Shown: positions 28,911 through 37,229 of the stretch, piece after piece
Numbering within the stretch: position 1 is the first letter of the stretch
How the letters are laid out: each line of letters opens with the position of its first letter
Assembly: GCF_029502005.1 (NCBI RefSeq)
Contig: NZ_JAMQOT010000001.1
Span: forward strand, 930,001 to 994,000
Origin: Natrinema salsiterrestre
GTDB taxonomy: Archaea; Halobacteriota; Halobacteria; Halobacteriales; Natrialbaceae
Reading direction: 5' to 3'
DNA: 64,000 bases
Program-made: the position numbers and the translations under genes
Notes under the pieces: model-generated
Seen by the model: the letters and a program-made list of their open reading frames with translations, nothing else
What the model was told of the DNA's origin: nothing
Database searches by the model: none

Positions 28911-30020
28911 ATGACAGACGCAGACGATATCCTGTTCGACGCGGTCGATCTCGGCGACGAGACGCTCGCAAACCGGGTCGGTCTCGCGCCGATGACGCGA
29001 ACCAGCGCAACCGAGAACGGGCGAGCGACGGCGGAGATGGCCCGATACTACGCGAAGTTCGCCCGCGGCGGCTTCTCCGTCCTCATCACCGAGGGCACTC
29101 ATCCGGACGACGCGCACAGTCAGGGCTACGACGACCAGCCCGGCCTCGCCACCGACGAGCACGTCGCGGCGTGGCGGCGAGTGACCGACGCCGTCCACGA
29201 GGAGGGTGCGCCGATCTTCGCCCAGCTCATGCACGCCGGCGCGCTCTCCCAGGGGAACCGCTACACCGACGAGACGGTCGGCCCCTCTGCCGTCCGCCCC
29301 GAGGGAGAACAACTCGAGATGTACGGCGGCGACGGGGAGTTCCCCGAACCGCGGGAACTGACGAGCGACGATATCGACGACGTGATCGAGGGGTTCGTCG
29401 CCGCAGCCGAACGCGCGGTGGAGGCGAACTTCGACGGCGTCGAGGTCCACGGCGCGAACGGCTACGTGCTGGACCAGTTCCTCACGACCTACACGAACCG
29501 GCGCGACGACGAGTACGGCGGCGACGTCGAGAACCGGATCCGCCTGACAGCGGAGGTGCTCGAGGCGGTTCGGGACGCCACACCCGACGATTTCGTCGTC
29601 GGTGTCCGGCTCTCCCAGAGCAAGGTCAACGACCCGGACTACCGCTGGCCCGGCGGCGAGGACGACGCCGAAGTGATCTTCGGGGCGGTCTCCGACGCCG
29701 GTACCGACTACATCCACGTCACGGAGGAGGACGTCACGGCACCGGCGTTCGACGAGGGCCCGACGCTCTCGGAGCTCGCGGATCGGTACGGTGACGCGCC
29801 CGTGATCGCCAACGGCGGGCTCGAGGATCCCGACGCGGCGCGAGCAACTGTCGAGGAAGGCGCGGACCTGATCACGCTCGGGACGGGCGCGCTCGCAAAC
29901 CCCGACTGGCCGACACGCGTCGCGGAGGGCCGCCCGCTCGAGGCGTTCGACTTCGGACGCGTCCTCCAGCCCGACGCCGCCATCGACGAGTCGGAAGTGC
30001 CGGCACCGGCGGACGACTGA
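28911..30020 (+). CDS. NADH:flavin oxidoreductase, old yellow enzyme family
   Basis: A 369-aa FMN-dependent TIM-barrel enzyme. Family blocks: NRVGLAPMTR (FMN phosphate/pyrimidine site) near residue 24, QLMHAGAL, the HGANGYVLDQFL block containing the substrate-binding residues, and NRRDDEYGG. The C-terminal part has the phosphate-binding VIANGGLEDPDAA and LITLGTGALANPDW. The substrate is unknown; the family reduces activated double bonds. It stands alone, divergent from pepF. Confidence 0.9.
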   Translation: MTDADDILFDAVDLGDETLANRVGLAPMTRTSATENGRATAEMARYYAKFARGGFSVLITEGTHPDDAHSQGYDDQPGLATDEHVAAWRRVTDAVHEEGAPIFAQLMHAGALSQGNRYTDETVGPSAVRPEGEQLEMYGGDGEFPEPRELTSDDIDDVIEGFVAAAERAVEANFDGVEVHGANGYVLDQFLTTYTNRRDDEYGGDVENRIRLTAEVLEAVRDATPDDFVVGVRLSQSKVNDPDYRWPGGEDDAEVIFGAVSDAGTDYIHVTEEDVTAPAFDEGPTLSELADRYGDAPVIANGGLEDPDAARATVEEGADLITLGTGALANPDWPTRVAEGRPLEAFDFGRVLQPDAAIDESEVPAPADD

Positions 30021-30066
30021 GGGACGGGACTCGCCGTTCTCATAGCCGGTCCCCGCGCCCGACCGC

Positions 30067-30072
30067 TTTTTT
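30067..30072 (+). terminator. T6 tract after the flavin oxidoreductase gene
   Basis: A run of six T in GC-rich sequence (gaccgcttttttcg), 47 bases after the stop codon. This is a typical minimal archaeal terminator; no strong stem precedes it. Confidence 0.4.
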
Positions 30073-30094
30073 CGATCGCCGCAAAAGAACGGGT

Positions 30095-31459
30095 ATGAAC
30101 GACAGCGATCCGGCCCTCGAGCGTGCAATCGGCCGTGCGTGGACCGACGATCGGTCCTGGGAGTTGCTCACCCGACTGACCGAACTGCCCCATCGGATGG
30201 GCGGCTCCGGCGGCGAGCGTCGGGCCGCCGAAATCGTCCGCGATGCGTTCACCGACGCAGGACTCGAGAGCGTTCGAATCGATGACTTCCCGATGCAGTA
30301 CTGGGAACGCGGCGAAACCGAATTCGCGGTACTCGAGGGCGCGGCGGCGGACGGCGCCGATCGAATCGACCGCTCGTTCGAGGCCATCGCGCTGCCGTAC
30401 GCGCCGGCGGGCGACGTCGAGGGATCGCTGGTCGATATCGGCTACGGGACGCCCGACGAGATCGAGGACGCGGATCTCCGAGGCGGGATCGCCGTCGCGA
30501 GCACGATGACGCCGTCCGGTCAGCGGTTCGTCCACCGGATGGAGAAATTCGGCCACGCCGTGGCGGCGGGGGCGAAGGCGTTCGTCTTCGGCAATCACGT
30601 CCCCGGCCAGTTGCCCCCGACGGGCGCACTGAAGTTCGACGCCGAGGCCGCCGTTCCCGGCATCGGCGTCAGCGCCGAAACCCACGACTGGCTCGTCGAT
30701 TACGCCGAGCGCGGCGCACGGGCACGGCTCCGCGTCGACGCGACGACCCGGGACGGCTCGAGCCAGAACGTCCACGGAACCCTCGGTCCGGAAACGGGCG
30801 CGGAAGTGCTGGTCCTCGCCCACTACGACGCTCACGATATCAGCGAGGGCGCGCTGGACAACGGCTGTGGAATCGCGACCGTCGCCGGCGCGGCCGCGGT
30901 CCTCGCGGCGATCGAAGACGACCTCGAATGCTCCGTCCGGATCGCCGGCGTCGGCTGCGAGGAGATCGGCCTGCTTGGTGCGGAGGCGCTGGTCGACGAG
31001 CTGGACCTCGAGTCGATCCGAGCGGTCGTCAACGTCGACGGCGCGGGGCGGTTTCGAAACCTGCGAGCGCTCTCCCACGGCACCGAGGCGCTCGCGGACC
31101 TCGCCGACGACGTGACCGAGGCCGTCGGACAGCCGGTCGTTCACGAGCCGGATCCGCATCCGTTCAGCGATCACTGGCCGTTCCTGCGGGCGGGGGTCCC
31201 ATCGCTGCAACTTCACAGCGAGCCGCCGGCCGGCGAGGAACGAGGGCGGGGCTGGGGACACACGACGGCGGACACCCGCGACAAGGTCGATCCTCGGAAC
31301 CTCCGTGAACACGCGGTGCTGACGGCGCTGCTCGTTCGCGAGCTGACGGCTCGAGACGTGCCCCGGGTCGACGTGGACGAGCTTCGCGACCGACTGCGCG
31401 ACCAGGAGTACGAGTCCGGAATGCGCGCCGCGGAGATGTGGCCCGACGACTGGACGTAG
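30095..31459 (+). CDS. M28 family metallopeptidase
   Basis: A 454-aa aminopeptidase-type protein. A PA-like insert domain lies at about 125-215 (GGIAVASTMTPSG, AGAKAFVFGNH). The M28 zinc ligands can be followed: LAHYDAHD (His, Asp), DNGCGIATV (bridging Asp), CEEIGLLG (Glu pair), VNVDGAG (Asp), and PFSDHWPF (His). There is no signal peptide, so it is probably cytoplasmic. Substrate not known. Confidence 0.9.
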   Translation: MNDSDPALERAIGRAWTDDRSWELLTRLTELPHRMGGSGGERRAAEIVRDAFTDAGLESVRIDDFPMQYWERGETEFAVLEGAAADGADRIDRSFEAIALPYAPAGDVEGSLVDIGYGTPDEIEDADLRGGIAVASTMTPSGQRFVHRMEKFGHAVAAGAKAFVFGNHVPGQLPPTGALKFDAEAAVPGIGVSAETHDWLVDYAERGARARLRVDATTRDGSSQNVHGTLGPETGAEVLVLAHYDAHDISEGALDNGCGIATVAGAAAVLAAIEDDLECSVRIAGVGCEEIGLLGAEALVDELDLESIRAVVNVDGAGRFRNLRALSHGTEALADLADDVTEAVGQPVVHEPDPHPFSDHWPFLRAGVPSLQLHSEPPAGEERGRGWGHTTADTRDKVDPRNLREHAVLTALLVRELTARDVPRVDVDELRDRLRDQEYESGMRAAEMWPDDWT

Positions 31460-31526
31460 GTTATCGTAGCCGCTCCGATTCAATGCACACCGAATCGCAC
31501 CGCAGTATCGATTCGGTATGATCGTT

Positions 31527-31772
31527 TCAGCGCCTACTGGTTTCGGCGTCGACCGCGGTCCGGACGATGCGAGCGACGCCCAGCGTCGCGACGAACGTCC
31601 CGACGAGGACGAGCAAGCCGAACAGGACGACACCGAGCGCGGACGCGCCCACTTCCGGATGGGTCCGCAGCGGCGACGTGAGCCGGAGTCCGAAAAAGAA
31701 GACGAGGACGCCTGCAGCGACGCGAATCGACGCGCGCCAGTACGCACCGTACTCTTCGGGCGACAGTTCCAT
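31527..31772 (-). CDS. Small two-helix membrane protein
   Basis: 81 aa from the ATG at 31772 (MELSPEEYGAYWRASIRV); a start at 31811 adds 13 residues. Two membrane helices (AAGVLVFFFGLRL and ALGVVLFGLLVLVGTFVATLGVARIV) are joined by a short polar loop. No family recognised. It lies downstream of truA on the same strand, 78 bases from it. Confidence 0.6.
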   Translation of the reverse strand: MELSPEEYGAYWRASIRVAAGVLVFFFGLRLTSPLRTHPEVGASALGVVLFGLLVLVGTFVATLGVARIVRTAVDAETSRR

Positions 31773-31850
31773 GTGCCGAGGTGTGTCCTCGGCCGTGAAA
31801 AACGCTCGCACGCGCTTCGATGGGACGGCAGCGCAGCGCGCCGGTGGCCC

Positions 31851-32687
31851 TCAGCGAATCCCGTCGGCTACTTGCCCGGCGACGCGAGCCCCCGTCCGCC
31901 GGTCGATGCGGCGGCGATCGAACACCGCTCGAGCGCTCTCGGCCGCCGCCTCGTCGATCTCGAACGCGAGATCCGGATAGCGAACGTCGGTCAGGACCAG
32001 CGGTTCGGCCGGTGCGGGTGCGATTCCCTCGTGGCCGGGAAGCGGCTCGGGCTCGAGCACGCGGCCGATCTTCGCGGGCGGCGACTCGCCGGTTCCGACG
32101 GCGCGAGCGAGCGAGACGAGCCGACGGACCAGTTCCCGGGCGAAGCCGCCCGCGCTGACCGTGACGACGAGGTAGTCCCCGTCACGGGTCGCCTCGAGCG
32201 CGAGCGAGCGCTCGGTGTTGCGGTCGTCGGGCGTGAGATTGTGAACGTCGTGGCTGCCGGAGAGCGCCTCGCAGGCCGCGTGGAACCGGTCGTCGTCGAC
32301 GGCGGGCGCGACTCCCTCGTCTTCCGCCGATGGCGCGTACAGATGGTACGTGTACTCCCGGCGGCTCGCGCGATGAGTCGCGTGGAACTCCGCCGGCGCG
32401 TCGGCGGCCGCCCACGCGCGGATATCGGCCGGGAGCTCGGCGTTCAGCGCCCGCGGCGCGAGCCAGTCGGGCGACTCGAGCGCGATCGTCTGCGCCAGCG
32501 CGGAGACGCCCGCGTCCGTGCGACCGGCGGCGGCGTAGCCGTCGGGTTTGTGCGCATCAGAGTCCAAGACGTCGAGCGCGCGGAGGGCGTCGAAGATCGC
32601 GTCCTCGACGGTGGAGACGTCGGGCTGGCGCTGGAAGCCGTGATAGTCCGTGCCGTCGTAGGCGATCCGGAACGCGCGAAGGGGCAT
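31851..32687 (-). CDS. truA: tRNA pseudouridine synthase A
   Basis: 278 aa. The catalytic aspartate is D58 in YAAAGRTDAGVSA. The N-terminus RAFRIAYDGTDYHGFQRQP and the later ELVRRLVSLARAVGTGE block are typical of TruA. It converts uridines 38-40 of the tRNA anticodon arm to pseudouridine. Archaeal TruA is also annotated as the Pus3-like enzyme. Confidence 0.93.
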   Translation of the reverse strand: MPLRAFRIAYDGTDYHGFQRQPDVSTVEDAIFDALRALDVLDSDAHKPDGYAAAGRTDAGVSALAQTIALESPDWLAPRALNAELPADIRAWAAADAPAEFHATHRASRREYTYHLYAPSAEDEGVAPAVDDDRFHAACEALSGSHDVHNLTPDDRNTERSLALEATRDGDYLVVTVSAGGFARELVRRLVSLARAVGTGESPPAKIGRVLEPEPLPGHEGIAPAPAEPLVLTDVRYPDLAFEIDEAAAESARAVFDRRRIDRRTGARVAGQVADGIR

Positions 32688-32798
32688 CGGGTCTCGAGTC
32701 GATCCAGCGGGGCCAGCGTGTTATACCGTTCGCTGTTCCGGCGGCGGGTGGGTCGCGAAAAAACGGTGCTACGGGTTCGGTCTCCCACGTCGCCAGAG

Positions 32799-33308
32799 TC
32801 AGGGCAGCAGCACGCCGTCGATGACGTGGACGACGCCGTTCGACGCTTCGATATCGGTGCCGACGATCGTCGCCTGCCCCTCGTTCAGGGTGGTCCCGTC
32901 GACGGTGACGGAGTCTCCGTTTAGCGTCTCCACCGCCGGTGCATTGACGACTGAGGGTGCGTACCGCCGACCCTCCGTCACGTGGTAGCGGAGGACGTTC
33001 TCGAGCGCGGCCGTGCTGAGCTGGGAGGTGTCCACACCGTCGAAGGCGTCGTCGGTCGGGGCGAACACCGTGTACTGACCGTCGTCGCTGTTCAGGACGG
33101 AATCGAGGCCCGTCGCCTCGAGTGCGGCGACGAGCGTCTCGAAGTCGTCGCTGCCGGCCGCGATCTCGGCGATCGTGCTCTCGGCGCTGGCTCCCTTGCG
33201 TTTGCCGTTTCGTGCGCTGACCGTGCCGACACCGCCGACACCGAACAGTGCACCGGCGCTGCCGACCGCCTTCAGGACGTCTCGTCGCTGTGGGTCGATT
33301 GGTGACAT
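32799..33308 (-). CDS. Tat-exported fasciclin-domain protein
   Basis: 169 aa from the ATG at 33308 (MSPIDPQRRDVLKAVGSAGALFG). A twin-arginine signal peptide (RRDVLKA then a Gly/Ala-rich hydrophobic stretch) precedes one fasciclin (FAS1) domain: TIAEIAAGSDDFETLVAALEA, YTVFAPTDDAF (H1 box-like), LRYHVTEG, and VVHVIDGVLLP (H2 box-like) at the C-terminus. FAS1 domains are surface adhesion modules. No membrane anchor is seen at the C-terminus, so it may be released or held by partners. Confidence 0.88.
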   Translation of the reverse strand: MSPIDPQRRDVLKAVGSAGALFGVGGVGTVSARNGKRKGASAESTIAEIAAGSDDFETLVAALEATGLDSVLNSDDGQYTVFAPTDDAFDGVDTSQLSTAALENVLRYHVTEGRRYAPSVVNAPAVETLNGDSVTVDGTTLNEGQATIVGTDIEASNGVVHVIDGVLLP

Positions 33309-33458
33309 ATACACCACAGTCAATCGGTTTGATACGATTCAACTCCTTTCCTAACTAGTAAGGTTTATTTCGCCGCTCGGCTCCGTTCGACGGTGCATTC
33401 AATAGAAGAGCGTTCCGATACGTGGCACTCAAGAGACTCGCTCTCGTAGGCGAGCGTA

Positions 33459-34115
33459 GTGAGTCAGGAGGTCATCGGAATACTGTTCGGCGACCCGTTC
33501 GCCGTCATGAACGCGATCGGCCTGGTCGCGTTCGCACTCGTCGGGTCGTCGAAGGCGATCCGCGAGGAGTTCGACGTCTTCGGGATCCTCATCGTCGGCC
33601 TGGCGATGGCGTTTGCCGGCGGCGCGACGCGCGATCTCCTCGTCACGCGAGTGCCGTTAGCGCTCCAGTCCCCGCTCGAGATCGGCCTGGGCCTACTCGG
33701 CGTCGCCTTAGCGATCGCTCTGAGCGTCGTTCTATCGTCTCCAGATACGCATCCGGTCACGCTCGTCGCGGACGCGATCGGCCTCGCTGCGTTCGCGACG
33801 ACCGGCGCTATCGTCGCGACCGAGGCGGGCCTGTCAGCGTTCGGTGTCGTCGCGATCGCGACGATCAACGCCGTCGGAGGGGGCGCGGTCGCGGATATCC
33901 TCCTCGATCGAGCCCCGTTCATCCTCTTCGAGGACTTCTACGCGAGCTGTGCCGTCCTCGGGGGGAGTGCGTACTGGCTGGCGGGAACGGTGGGGGCGGC
34001 CGAGAGTACGGCCGCCGTCGCGTGTGCGGTCGTGACCGTCGTGACTCGGTTGGCCGCGGTCACGTACGGCTGGCACCTCCCGACGGTACAGAATTCGGGA
34101 CTCCTACGCGACTGA
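33459..34115 (+). CDS. TRIC-type (UPF0126) channel-like membrane protein
   Basis: 218 aa from the GTG at 33459 (start read as VSQEVIGILF). Seven hydrophobic segments as two related three-helix repeats plus one: each repeat starts NAIGLVAFALVGSSKA- or DAIGLAAFATTGAIVA-like and carries the glycine-rich FAGGATRD or VGGGAVADIL motif. This is the UPF0126/TRIC family, prokaryotic homologues of trimeric intracellular cation channels. The start codon lies inside a stem-loop (33435-33465). Confidence 0.85.
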   Translation: MSQEVIGILFGDPFAVMNAIGLVAFALVGSSKAIREEFDVFGILIVGLAMAFAGGATRDLLVTRVPLALQSPLEIGLGLLGVALAIALSVVLSSPDTHPVTLVADAIGLAAFATTGAIVATEAGLSAFGVVAIATINAVGGGAVADILLDRAPFILFEDFYASCAVLGGSAYWLAGTVGAAESTAAVACAVVTVVTRLAAVTYGWHLPTVQNSGLLRD

Positions 34116-34316
34116 GAAAGCGGGCAGAGCGCCTCAGTACATCTGATGTCATTCTCTCGACAGATAGATGTTCAGTTCGCATCCGCAATTACTGCGAGTG
34201 CTACGTCCGAGAATCAGAGTCACGTCTGACAGTCGAACTCGAGTCAGCGGTCAGTACGGGAAGCGACTCACCGTCCCTCGCGAAGCGTTTTCCGTGACAA
34301 CGCCCTTGAGACGGGT

Positions 34317-34538
34317 ATGGCCACGACTGTTACGACACCCGACGCGGAGGAGACCTGTGTATACTGTGGGTCCCGCATTTTCGATCACGATCCCGTCTGC
34401 GTCCGCGATTGCGACGACGACTGTGGATCTCCCCTGTACTTCTGTAACTACGCCTGTCTCTCGGCGTACATCGACGAGAACGGCCTCACCACGGGCGACG
34501 CATGTGAGTGGAACCCCGGCGAAAACGGCCGTTGCTGA
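34317..34538 (+). CDS. Small cysteine-rich zinc-binding protein
   Basis: 73 aa. Eight cysteines or more in pairs: CVYC, CVRDCDDDC, FCNYAC, plus single cysteines near the end. The spacing, with YFCNYACLSAYIDENG, resembles zinc-finger small proteins of haloarchaea. No partner is obvious. Function unknown; DNA/RNA or protein binding is a guess. Confidence 0.7.
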   Translation: MATTVTTPDAEETCVYCGSRIFDHDPVCVRDCDDDCGSPLYFCNYACLSAYIDENGLTTGDACEWNPGENGRC

Positions 34539-34726
34539 TCGGCGGTTTCGGTAAATTCGCAGATGAACATACCGAACCGGGTATTCAGTTACGCGAATAG
34601 CTCTCACTGAAGAAATCGACCGACTGCTGTGATGACCACTTCCGAACAGCACACTCCAAAGGGAGTGCGGAACGACCACACTCGAGCCCCGGCGGCGGAT
34701 CGTCCGCTCGACCGGATAACGTGGTC

Positions 34727-34805
34727 CGCTCGCCGTCGGTATCGGTCGCCACTCGCGGCCGTCACGGAGCCACCAGCCGTCGACCGGACCGGGGCCGGAG
34801 CGGAC
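34727..34805 (-). pseudogene. Degenerate copy of the zinc-ribbon gene at 35242-35382
   Basis: This stretch aligns by eye with 35242-35330, sharing for example gtcac.gagccaccagccg. Translated on the minus strand it still gives GWWLRDGRE, matching GWWLCDDCE of the intact gene with Cys replaced by Arg or Gly. One base is missing, so a shift is needed to recover VATDTDGER. The rest of 34539-34820 holds nothing I can identify. Confidence 0.5.
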
Positions 34806-34820
34806 CGCGTTGCAATCGAG

Positions 34821-35134
34821 TCATATCCAATCCTCGGGGAGTTCGTCCCGGTGCCGTGCCATCATCTCCAGGAGCGGTCTGATGTCGTCGAACTTCGGGC
34901 CCTTCGTTACCTCGTGATTCCCTTCGTCCCAATCGATGAATCCGTAGTCTTCCAGCAGCGGGAGATGGACGTGTTTCATCTCGGTGAGCAGCGCCGCCAA
35001 TTCCTCGTCAGTCGTCTCCGTGTCCCCAACGTAGAGCTTCGAGTCGTCCTCCGGGTTGTGAGACAACATGTGTACTAACAATCGACGTCGTTGAACGCTC
35101 CCGACTGCTTTGAAAAACGATCTACATTGGACAC
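34821..35134 (-). pseudogene. Winged-helix (DUF7344-like) gene with a homopolymer frameshift
   Basis: From the GTG at 35134 the protein starts VSNVDRF, then hits a run of five T on the coding strand (35117-35113). The continuing homologous sequence FFKAVGSVQRRRLLVHMLSHN and on to RHRDELPEDWI lies in the other frame, ending with TGA at 34821. With six T the gene would be 315 bases, 104 aa, a normal length for small haloarchaeal winged-helix proteins. As sequenced the frame from 35134 stops at once. The long open frame up to 35291 runs through another gene and is not a credible N-terminus. Either a real mutation or a sequencing error. Confidence 0.6.
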
Positions 35135-35241
35135 GTTGGTAGTTAGATCCGAAATGGGTTAAGAATGGAACATATTCACTCGAGTCTGTGTTCTGATTAA
35201 GTGAGTGACAGCGTGGGAGACGGGCCGACTCGACGATCGAG

Positions 35242-35382
35242 TTACGCGATCCGTTCCCCGTCGGCGTCGACCGCCACCTCGCAGTCGTCACAGAGCCACC
35301 AGCCGATCAGCGGATCGCGGAGCGGGAGCACCGCCTCACAGTCGGGGCAGCGCTTCGGGTCATCGGCTCGAGGCCCGGTCAT
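35242..35382 (-). CDS. Small zinc-ribbon protein (46 aa)
   Basis: 46 aa, starting MTGPRADDPKRCPDCEAVLP and ending ERIA. Two knuckles, CPDC (residues 12-15) and CDDC (31-34), form a treble-clef or ribbon zinc site, with the conserved GWW between them. The ATG overlaps the stop of the upstream gene (ATGA at 35382-35379), so the two are translationally coupled. A decayed copy lies about 500 bases further along the same strand. Confidence 0.7.
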   Translation of the reverse strand: MTGPRADDPKRCPDCEAVLPLRDPLIGWWLCDDCEVAVDADGERIA

Positions 35383-35573
35383 CACTCCCCCGTCCCCAGT
35401 CCGCGGTCGGCTGGATCGGTCGTGAGGAGAACCGGATCCACCGAGCAGCTACAGGGGTAAGCGGTGCCCCTGTACAGCCTGCTCGAGGTCAGGACGCTGA
35501 CGGGCTCGCCGCAGTTGGGACAGTCGGGGCGCGACGACGGGCGGTCCGCGAGCGGGTCGCTGCCGTCAGGCAT
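35379..35573 (-). CDS. Small zinc-ribbon protein (first of a coupled pair)
   Basis: 64 aa from the ATG at 35573 (MPDGSDPLADRP); a GTG at 35582 would add three residues. A CPNC pair at about residues 18-21 and a CSC near 41-43 (YRGTAYPCSCSVDPVLL) suggest one zinc site. A TATA-like sequence on the minus strand (gggatataaacg, 35656-35645) fits a promoter about 75 bases upstream. It forms a two-gene unit with the next zinc-ribbon gene. The stop lies within the ATGA overlap. Confidence 0.65.
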
Positions 35574-35675
35574 GTCGATCACACCTCGAGCGGCTGTTCG
35601 CAGTCGAGACTGGTCGTATCGGGCGATTCGGCTGCCGTGCGGGACGTTTATATCCCGGTAGAATGTACGGAATCA

Positions 35676-35771
35676 TGGCTTCGAATCCCTTGAGGGGGAT
35701 GGAAGCCAGTCTCGGGTGCGCCAACACCCGGGGCGTTTGCGAACGCCCCCTATCGGAGACGTGGCCTCCGA
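35676..35771. ncRNA. Candidate structured RNA or palindromic element, four hairpins
   Basis: Four consecutive stems: TGGCTTC/GAAGCCA (35676-35682 with 35702-35708, with inner ATCCC/GGGAT), CGGGTG/CACCCG (35713-35718 with 35725-35730), GGGGCGTT/AACGCCCC (35730-35737 with 35742-35749), TCGGAG/CTCCGA (35753-35758 with 35766-35771). TATA-like boxes sit about 25 bases outside each end (tttatat at 35649-35655 for plus; ttataa at 35799-35804 for minus), so the strand is open. No coding frame fits. The alternative is a remnant or MITE-like end of an IS200/IS605-type element, whose ends also fold into hairpins. Confidence 0.5.
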
Positions 35772-35864
35772 CTTAATCGTCGTCTCGTTATCACTTATAA
35801 CTACTGCTTAGTAAGTCGAATGTATCGCCTCGGCTCGAGCGAGAACGTAGGTCCTGAGACTCCC

Positions 35865-36389
35865 TCACAGTTCGTCGCCGGTATCGAACTCCTCCGTGTC
35901 CGAGTCGTCGAACCCGACCTCGCCTGCTCCCGATTCCTCGGCCGCACCCTCGTCGATATCGAACTCGTCGGTCTCGAGTTCCGAGCCGTCGACGCCGATC
36001 CGACCGTCCTGAATCTCGATGGTGACCTCGTCCTCGGCGTCGCCCCTCGCGCCGAGCAGCTGGGTGGTCGCCGTCTCGAGTTCCTCGTTGACCGACCAGA
36101 CGAACCGGAGCACGGACTCGAATTCGGTACCCGCCTCGCGGACGCCGCGGTGTGGCGAGAGGTCGCCGAGACTCTGCGCTCCCTCAGGGTGGAGGTACTG
36201 GATCGGGTGGTCGGTCGGGACCTCTTGAAGGTCGACGTCGAACGACCAGAGGTACGGCAGGAACTGGATGGCGTAGCCCTGCGGTTTCGGTGCGCGCCGA
36301 CCGGCGGCGGTCAGCGCGACGTTGATTGCGGTGGACTCCGCATCGGTGTCGAAGTAGACGCCCGGAACGCGCGGAATGGATACTCGCAT
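35865..36389 (-). CDS. Conserved-looking haloarchaeal protein, unknown function
   Basis: A 174-aa acidic cytoplasmic protein. The N-terminal 120 residues look folded (VPGVYFDTDAESTAINVAL, GYAIQFLPYLWSFDVDLQEVP, HPIQYLHPEGAQSLGDLSPHRG), and the rest is an Asp/Glu-rich tail. No motif is recognised. A clear TATA-like box on the minus strand (catataaaagg, near 36443-36453) lies about 60 bases upstream of the ATG. Confidence 0.75.
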   Translation of the reverse strand: MRVSIPRVPGVYFDTDAESTAINVALTAAGRRAPKPQGYAIQFLPYLWSFDVDLQEVPTDHPIQYLHPEGAQSLGDLSPHRGVREAGTEFESVLRFVWSVNEELETATTQLLGARGDAEDEVTIEIQDGRIGVDGSELETDEFDIDEGAAEESGAGEVGFDDSDTEEFDTGDEL

Positions 36390-36485
36390 ACTCGTGAGAG
36401 GGGGCCGGGGCGGGGTGAGTCCGGACCCTGCAGGCCCACCCTCCTTTTATATGACGCCCGGACCCGGCGGTCGATCACCGCCTCG

Positions 36486-37229
36486 TCAGTGGAACGTGTC
36501 GGTGAACTTGTCCCGACGAGTGATATCGAGCTCGCTGATGCTCGAGCCCTCGCGGCTCGCGGCGAAGCGGATCGCTTCGGCGACCTCCCGCGGGTCGCTG
36601 GCCTCGTCCTCGTCGAATCGCTCGGCGAAGGTCTCGCCGTCGGGCGTCTCGAACTCCGAGCGGACCTCGGCCGGGTTGACGAGCGTGATCCCGACCCCGT
36701 CGTCGCCGATCTGGGCCGCGAGGCTCTTCGCGAAGCCCCGCACCCACCACTTCGACGCGGCGTAGACCGGATTGGCCGGCCGCGGGTGCTGGCCGGCGAA
36801 ACTGGCGACGAAGATGAGGTGCCCCCCGCGCTCGCGAATGTGCGGGATCGCCGCCCGCGACGCGTAGAAGACGCCGTCGACGTTGGTCTCCTGCATCGTC
36901 TCGTATCCCTCGGTCGACAGGGACTCGACCTCGCTCCCGCGGGCCAGTCCGGCGTTGTTCACCAGCACGTCGATGCCGCCGAACGTCTCGACGGTCTCCT
37001 CGATCAGCGCGTCCACGTCGCCCTCCTCGCGGACGTTCGTCGGCACGACCAGCGTCTCGACGCCGTACTCCGTCTCGAGGTCGGCCGCGAGACTCGTCAA
37101 CCGGTCTTCGCTGCGGGCCGCGAGGACGACGTTCGCCCCCGCGGCCGCGAGTTCGTGACAGGTCGCCGCGCCGATTCCGGCACTCGCACCCGTAACGATC
37201 GCCGTTCCCTGCTCGAGTGACTCTGACAT
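36486..37229 (-). CDS. Short-chain dehydrogenase/reductase
   Basis: 247 aa, classical SDR. The nucleotide-binding motif TGASAGIG is at about residues 13-20, NNAG in the centre, the catalytic serine in FVASFAG, and the YAASK catalytic pair near residue 155. Arg at the end of strand 2 (LAARSEDR) suggests NADP preference, as seen in the family. It resembles the YdfG/serine dehydrogenase-like group; the substrate is unknown. Confidence 0.9.
   Translation of the reverse strand: MSESLEQGTAIVTGASAGIGAATCHELAAAGANVVLAARSEDRLTSLAADLETEYGVETLVVPTNVREEGDVDALIEETVETFGGIDVLVNNAGLARGSEVESLSTEGYETMQETNVDGVFYASRAAIPHIRERGGHLIFVASFAGQHPRPANPVYAASKWWVRGFAKSLAAQIGDDGVGITLVNPAEVRSEFETPDGETFAERFDEDEASDPREVAEAIRFAASREGSSISELDITRRDKFTDTFH

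Noticed and set aside
35135-35291. Extension of the winged-helix gene upstream to a GTG at 35291
   Set aside because: The extension overlaps the zinc-ribbon gene in another frame and gives an unlikely Ser/Arg/Asn-rich peptide; the frameshift model from 35134 fits better.
35680-35690. TTCGAATCC, resembling the T-loop of a tRNA
   Set aside because: The flanking bases do not form the 5-bp T stem, and no anticodon or acceptor arm can be built around it.
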